A DNA stretch of 44,017 nt from Bacteroidota bacterium (lineage in GTDB: Bacteria; Bacteroidota; Rhodothermia; Rhodothermales; UBA10348). Both the position numbers and the translations under genes were made by a program. The stretch lies in NCBI GenBank assembly GCA_022567305.1, contig JADFHF010000030.1, positions 1 through 44,017 on the forward strand, written 5' to 3'. Position 1 is the first letter of the stretch; each line of letters begins with the position of its first letter. Below the pieces are notes generated by a model. It saw nothing but the letters and a program-made list of their open reading frames with translations, did no database searches and was not told where the DNA came from. Below, in pieces: positions 42,625 through 44,017 of the stretch.

Positions 42625-43791
42625 TTACAGCTGGACGGCAAGGCCCGCACCAGCCTCAATTCCGGAAATCGTGCCCGTAGTGAAAATGAATCTCGTCACG
42701 AGGGTCGTTTCGTGCGACAGCCGATACGTGGGCAAGACACCGATATCAAACACCTTGCGCGCCTGATATACAGGGGTTTCGTCAAAAAAATGACTCTCTG
42801 CAAGTATCGTGGCCCTTAATCTGGTATTAATCCGCATTCGATATGACACCTGCAATAAGAGCTCATTCGCGATGGTCTGAATGGCACTCGTTGCGAGTGC
42901 TCCGCCTCCTAGTCTGCTCGTCTTGGCTCTAGCTCGATAAAGTCCCAGCATTCGCCATTCGTTAAAGCCTCGAACATGACGAATGAGCGTCGTTATTGTA
43001 ATCTTGCTTCCGGCATCGAAGATCTCATCATCTCCGAGTTGGTCCGCGGCGTAGCGTGTATAGGTTGCGTCGATGGACAGCGACGTATCCTGCCCAAGAA
43101 GTGAATCGAGTCCGGTCGTTAGGAGAAGCTCGTTACCGGGAGTATAGTCGATCTCCATTCCCTCAATCGGCTTAAACCCACCCCTCACACGGTACGATGC
43201 TCCAAGTCCCAGAACAAGATCTGACGAGACCGGGAGTGCAAGCGTAACAGCTGGAGATGCTCCAAATCCCTGACCCAGACTCGGTACACGGAAATCGAAC
43301 GCCGTCTGGCTGATGAGAACCAGCGTCTGGAACTCGTCACTTGATAATTCTCGCTTCCCGCTTGGAAGATTGAGTCCTAGACTGAAGATCAAACTGCTGT
43401 TGCCGATAGATCGCGCGTACCCCAGTGAGACTTGCGTATCACTCAAGCCGGCTAAGGACTCGAGGCTATCTCCCGAGGCAGTCGCATGACGTGCACTTAC
43501 TGTCAGGTTCATACTCGGTCCGAGAGGAGCAACAATCGATAGAGGGAAACTGATCTGGTCGACACTTAGTCCATCCTCTTCGTAGTTCTGATAGAGGGCC
43601 ATCATGGATATCTGCACCCCCTGCTGGCGACTCGTCAAATTCACCGGAGTCTGGCGGGCAAGCGTTGGTGGAGCGACAACGATGCTGAGTAAAAAGAGCG
43701 TGCCGGCCATCGCCATTGCGACGCACGGCGGAAGGGAATCCTTTGATCTATGATGCTGAGCCTCAGTATGATATGTGAAAGTCGACTGCAT
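42625..43791 (-). CDS. Predicted outer-membrane beta-barrel protein
   Basis: 388 residues. The signal peptide is unusually long if ATG 43791 is right ('MAMAGTLFLLSIVVAPPTLA' is the hydrophobic core and starts at residue 26); a start at 43716 would give a standard signal but has no ribosome-binding site. The mature part consists of alternating strands with aromatic girdles and turns of Asp/Gly/Ser ('SLGYARSIGNSSLIFSLGLNLPSGKRELS', 'LGASYRVRGGFKPIEG', 'LSIDATYTRYAADQL', 'ATILAESHFF'), ending in 'GIEAGAGLAVQL', a typical C-terminal strand. About 12-16 strands. Family not pinned down; the fatty-acid/toluene channel type and DUF-barrel families are options. It starts 2 bp after the T9SS cargo gene. 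Confidence 0.8.
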   Translation of the reverse strand: MQSTFTYHTEAQHHRSKDSLPPCVAMAMAGTLFLLSIVVAPPTLARQTPVNLTSRQQGVQISMMALYQNYEEDGLSVDQISFPLSIVAPLGPSMNLTVSARHATASGDSLESLAGLSDTQVSLGYARSIGNSSLIFSLGLNLPSGKRELSSDEFQTLVLISQTAFDFRVPSLGQGFGASPAVTLALPVSSDLVLGLGASYRVRGGFKPIEGMEIDYTPGNELLLTTGLDSLLGQDTSLSIDATYTRYAADQLGDDEIFDAGSKITITTLIRHVRGFNEWRMLGLYRARAKTSRLGGGALATSAIQTIANELLLQVSYRMRINTRLRATILAESHFFDETPVYQARKVFDIGVLPTYRLSHETTLVTRFIFTTGTISGIEAGAGLAVQL

Positions 43792-43793
43792 AA

Positions 43794-44017
43794 TTATCGC
43801 AACAAAATCATGGGTCTCGAAAGCGACACGTCTCCCGCCCGAAGCCGATAAAAATAGATCCCGCTTGCTGCGGACTGGCCTGTTTCGTCACGGCCATCCC
43901 ACTTGATCTCATACCATCCGACATCCTGGTTCGAATCGACGAGGGTTTGAGTTCGCTGCCCGAGAGCGTTGAAAACCTTAATCACGACATGAGAAGGCTC
44001 GCTGAGCTGATAACGAA
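43794..44017 (-). CDS. C-terminal part of a T9SS-sorted secreted protein (FlgD-like Ig sorting domain), continues beyond the window
   Basis: The frame is open to the right edge, so only about 74 C-terminal residues are present. They read '(R)YQLSEPSHVVIKVFNALGQ...' through 'GWYEIKWDGRDETGQSAASG' and 'IYFYRLRAGDVSLSRPMILLR'. This is the standard type A C-terminal domain/FlgD-like module (S.VxIxVxxxxGQ.V.TL, WDGxxxxGxxxxSGIYxYRL, MxLLR) that directs proteins through the type IX secretion system to the outer membrane. The internal GTG at 43985 is not a start. Its cargo domain lies outside the window. It is the upstream neighbour of the outer-membrane barrel gene. Confidence 0.88.
   Translation of the reverse strand, partial: RYQLSEPSHVVIKVFNALGQRTQTLVDSNQDVGWYEIKWDGRDETGQSAASGIYFYRLRAGDVSLSRPMILLR

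Noticed and set aside
1-44017. tRNA, rRNA, CRISPR array, insertion sequence or prophage
   Set aside because: No cloverleaf-like sequence, regular spacer/repeat array, transposase motif or terminal inverted repeat was found on reading the intergenic regions; a dedicated scan would be needed for certainty.

Overview
The window looks like chromosomal DNA from a free-living, Gram-negative member of the FCB superphylum, most likely the Rhodothermota/Balneolota/Bacteroidota side. The evidence is a type IX secretion-style C-terminal sorting module at the right edge (43794-44017), PadR-coupled MacB/FtsX-like permeases carrying an N-terminal 'permease prefix' domain, an outer-membrane beta-barrel protein, several lipoproteins, weak Shine-Dalgarno use and middling GC. 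I see no rRNA, tRNA, CRISPR, IS element or phage gene. The lineage is an inference; no marker gene is present.

Layout. (1) 2-2053 is the 3' part of an FtsX-type permease, followed by a secreted SnoaL/NTF2-like protein on the minus strand. (2) 2803-5726 is a tight three-gene operon: type III polyketide synthase, class I methyltransferase, FAD monooxygenase. It probably makes a methylated, hydroxylated phenolic or pyrone lipid. (3) 5919-9685 holds four membrane-anchored pilin-like proteins, the last two being tandem paralogues, closed by a strong terminator. (4) 9811-15380 (minus) is a run of AcuC-type deacetylase, oligopeptidase B-like lipoprotein, M19 dipeptidase and kelch lipoprotein. (5) 15917-23829 has two PadR + giant permease units, with a gamma-glutamylcyclotransferase-like gene and a DUF819 transporter between them on the minus strand. 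(6) 24622-35593 (minus) is an about 11-kb, nine-gene, nearly gapless operon: Tat-exported P1/DmpA peptidase, cytosolic P1/DmpA peptidase, SSS symporter, class III aminotransferase, semialdehyde dehydrogenase, second class III aminotransferase, 3-oxoacid CoA-transferase A and B, and 3-oxoacyl-CoA thiolase. (7) 35916-42592 has a frameshifted ltrA, two paralogues of an unrecognised Cys-motif membrane family, a CAP-domain lipoprotein, an ArsM-like methyltransferase, a MaoC hydratase and an NAD malic enzyme. (8) 42625-44017 (minus) has an outer-membrane barrel protein behind the T9SS cargo gene.

How it works together. The most interesting unit is the 24.6-35.6 kb operon. P1-family peptidases include the beta-aminopeptidases. 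Read in order, the operon supplies peptide cleavage outside and inside the membrane, Na+-coupled uptake, removal of amino groups, oxidation of a semialdehyde, CoA activation of a 3-oxoacid and thiolytic cleavage. That is a complete logical route for beta-peptides or beta-amino acids (for example beta-lysine via 3-oxoadipate) to acetyl-CoA and succinyl-CoA. The assignment of substrate is inference. The nearby oligopeptidase, M19 dipeptidase and gamma-glutamylcyclotransferase-like genes fit a peptide-scavenging lifestyle.
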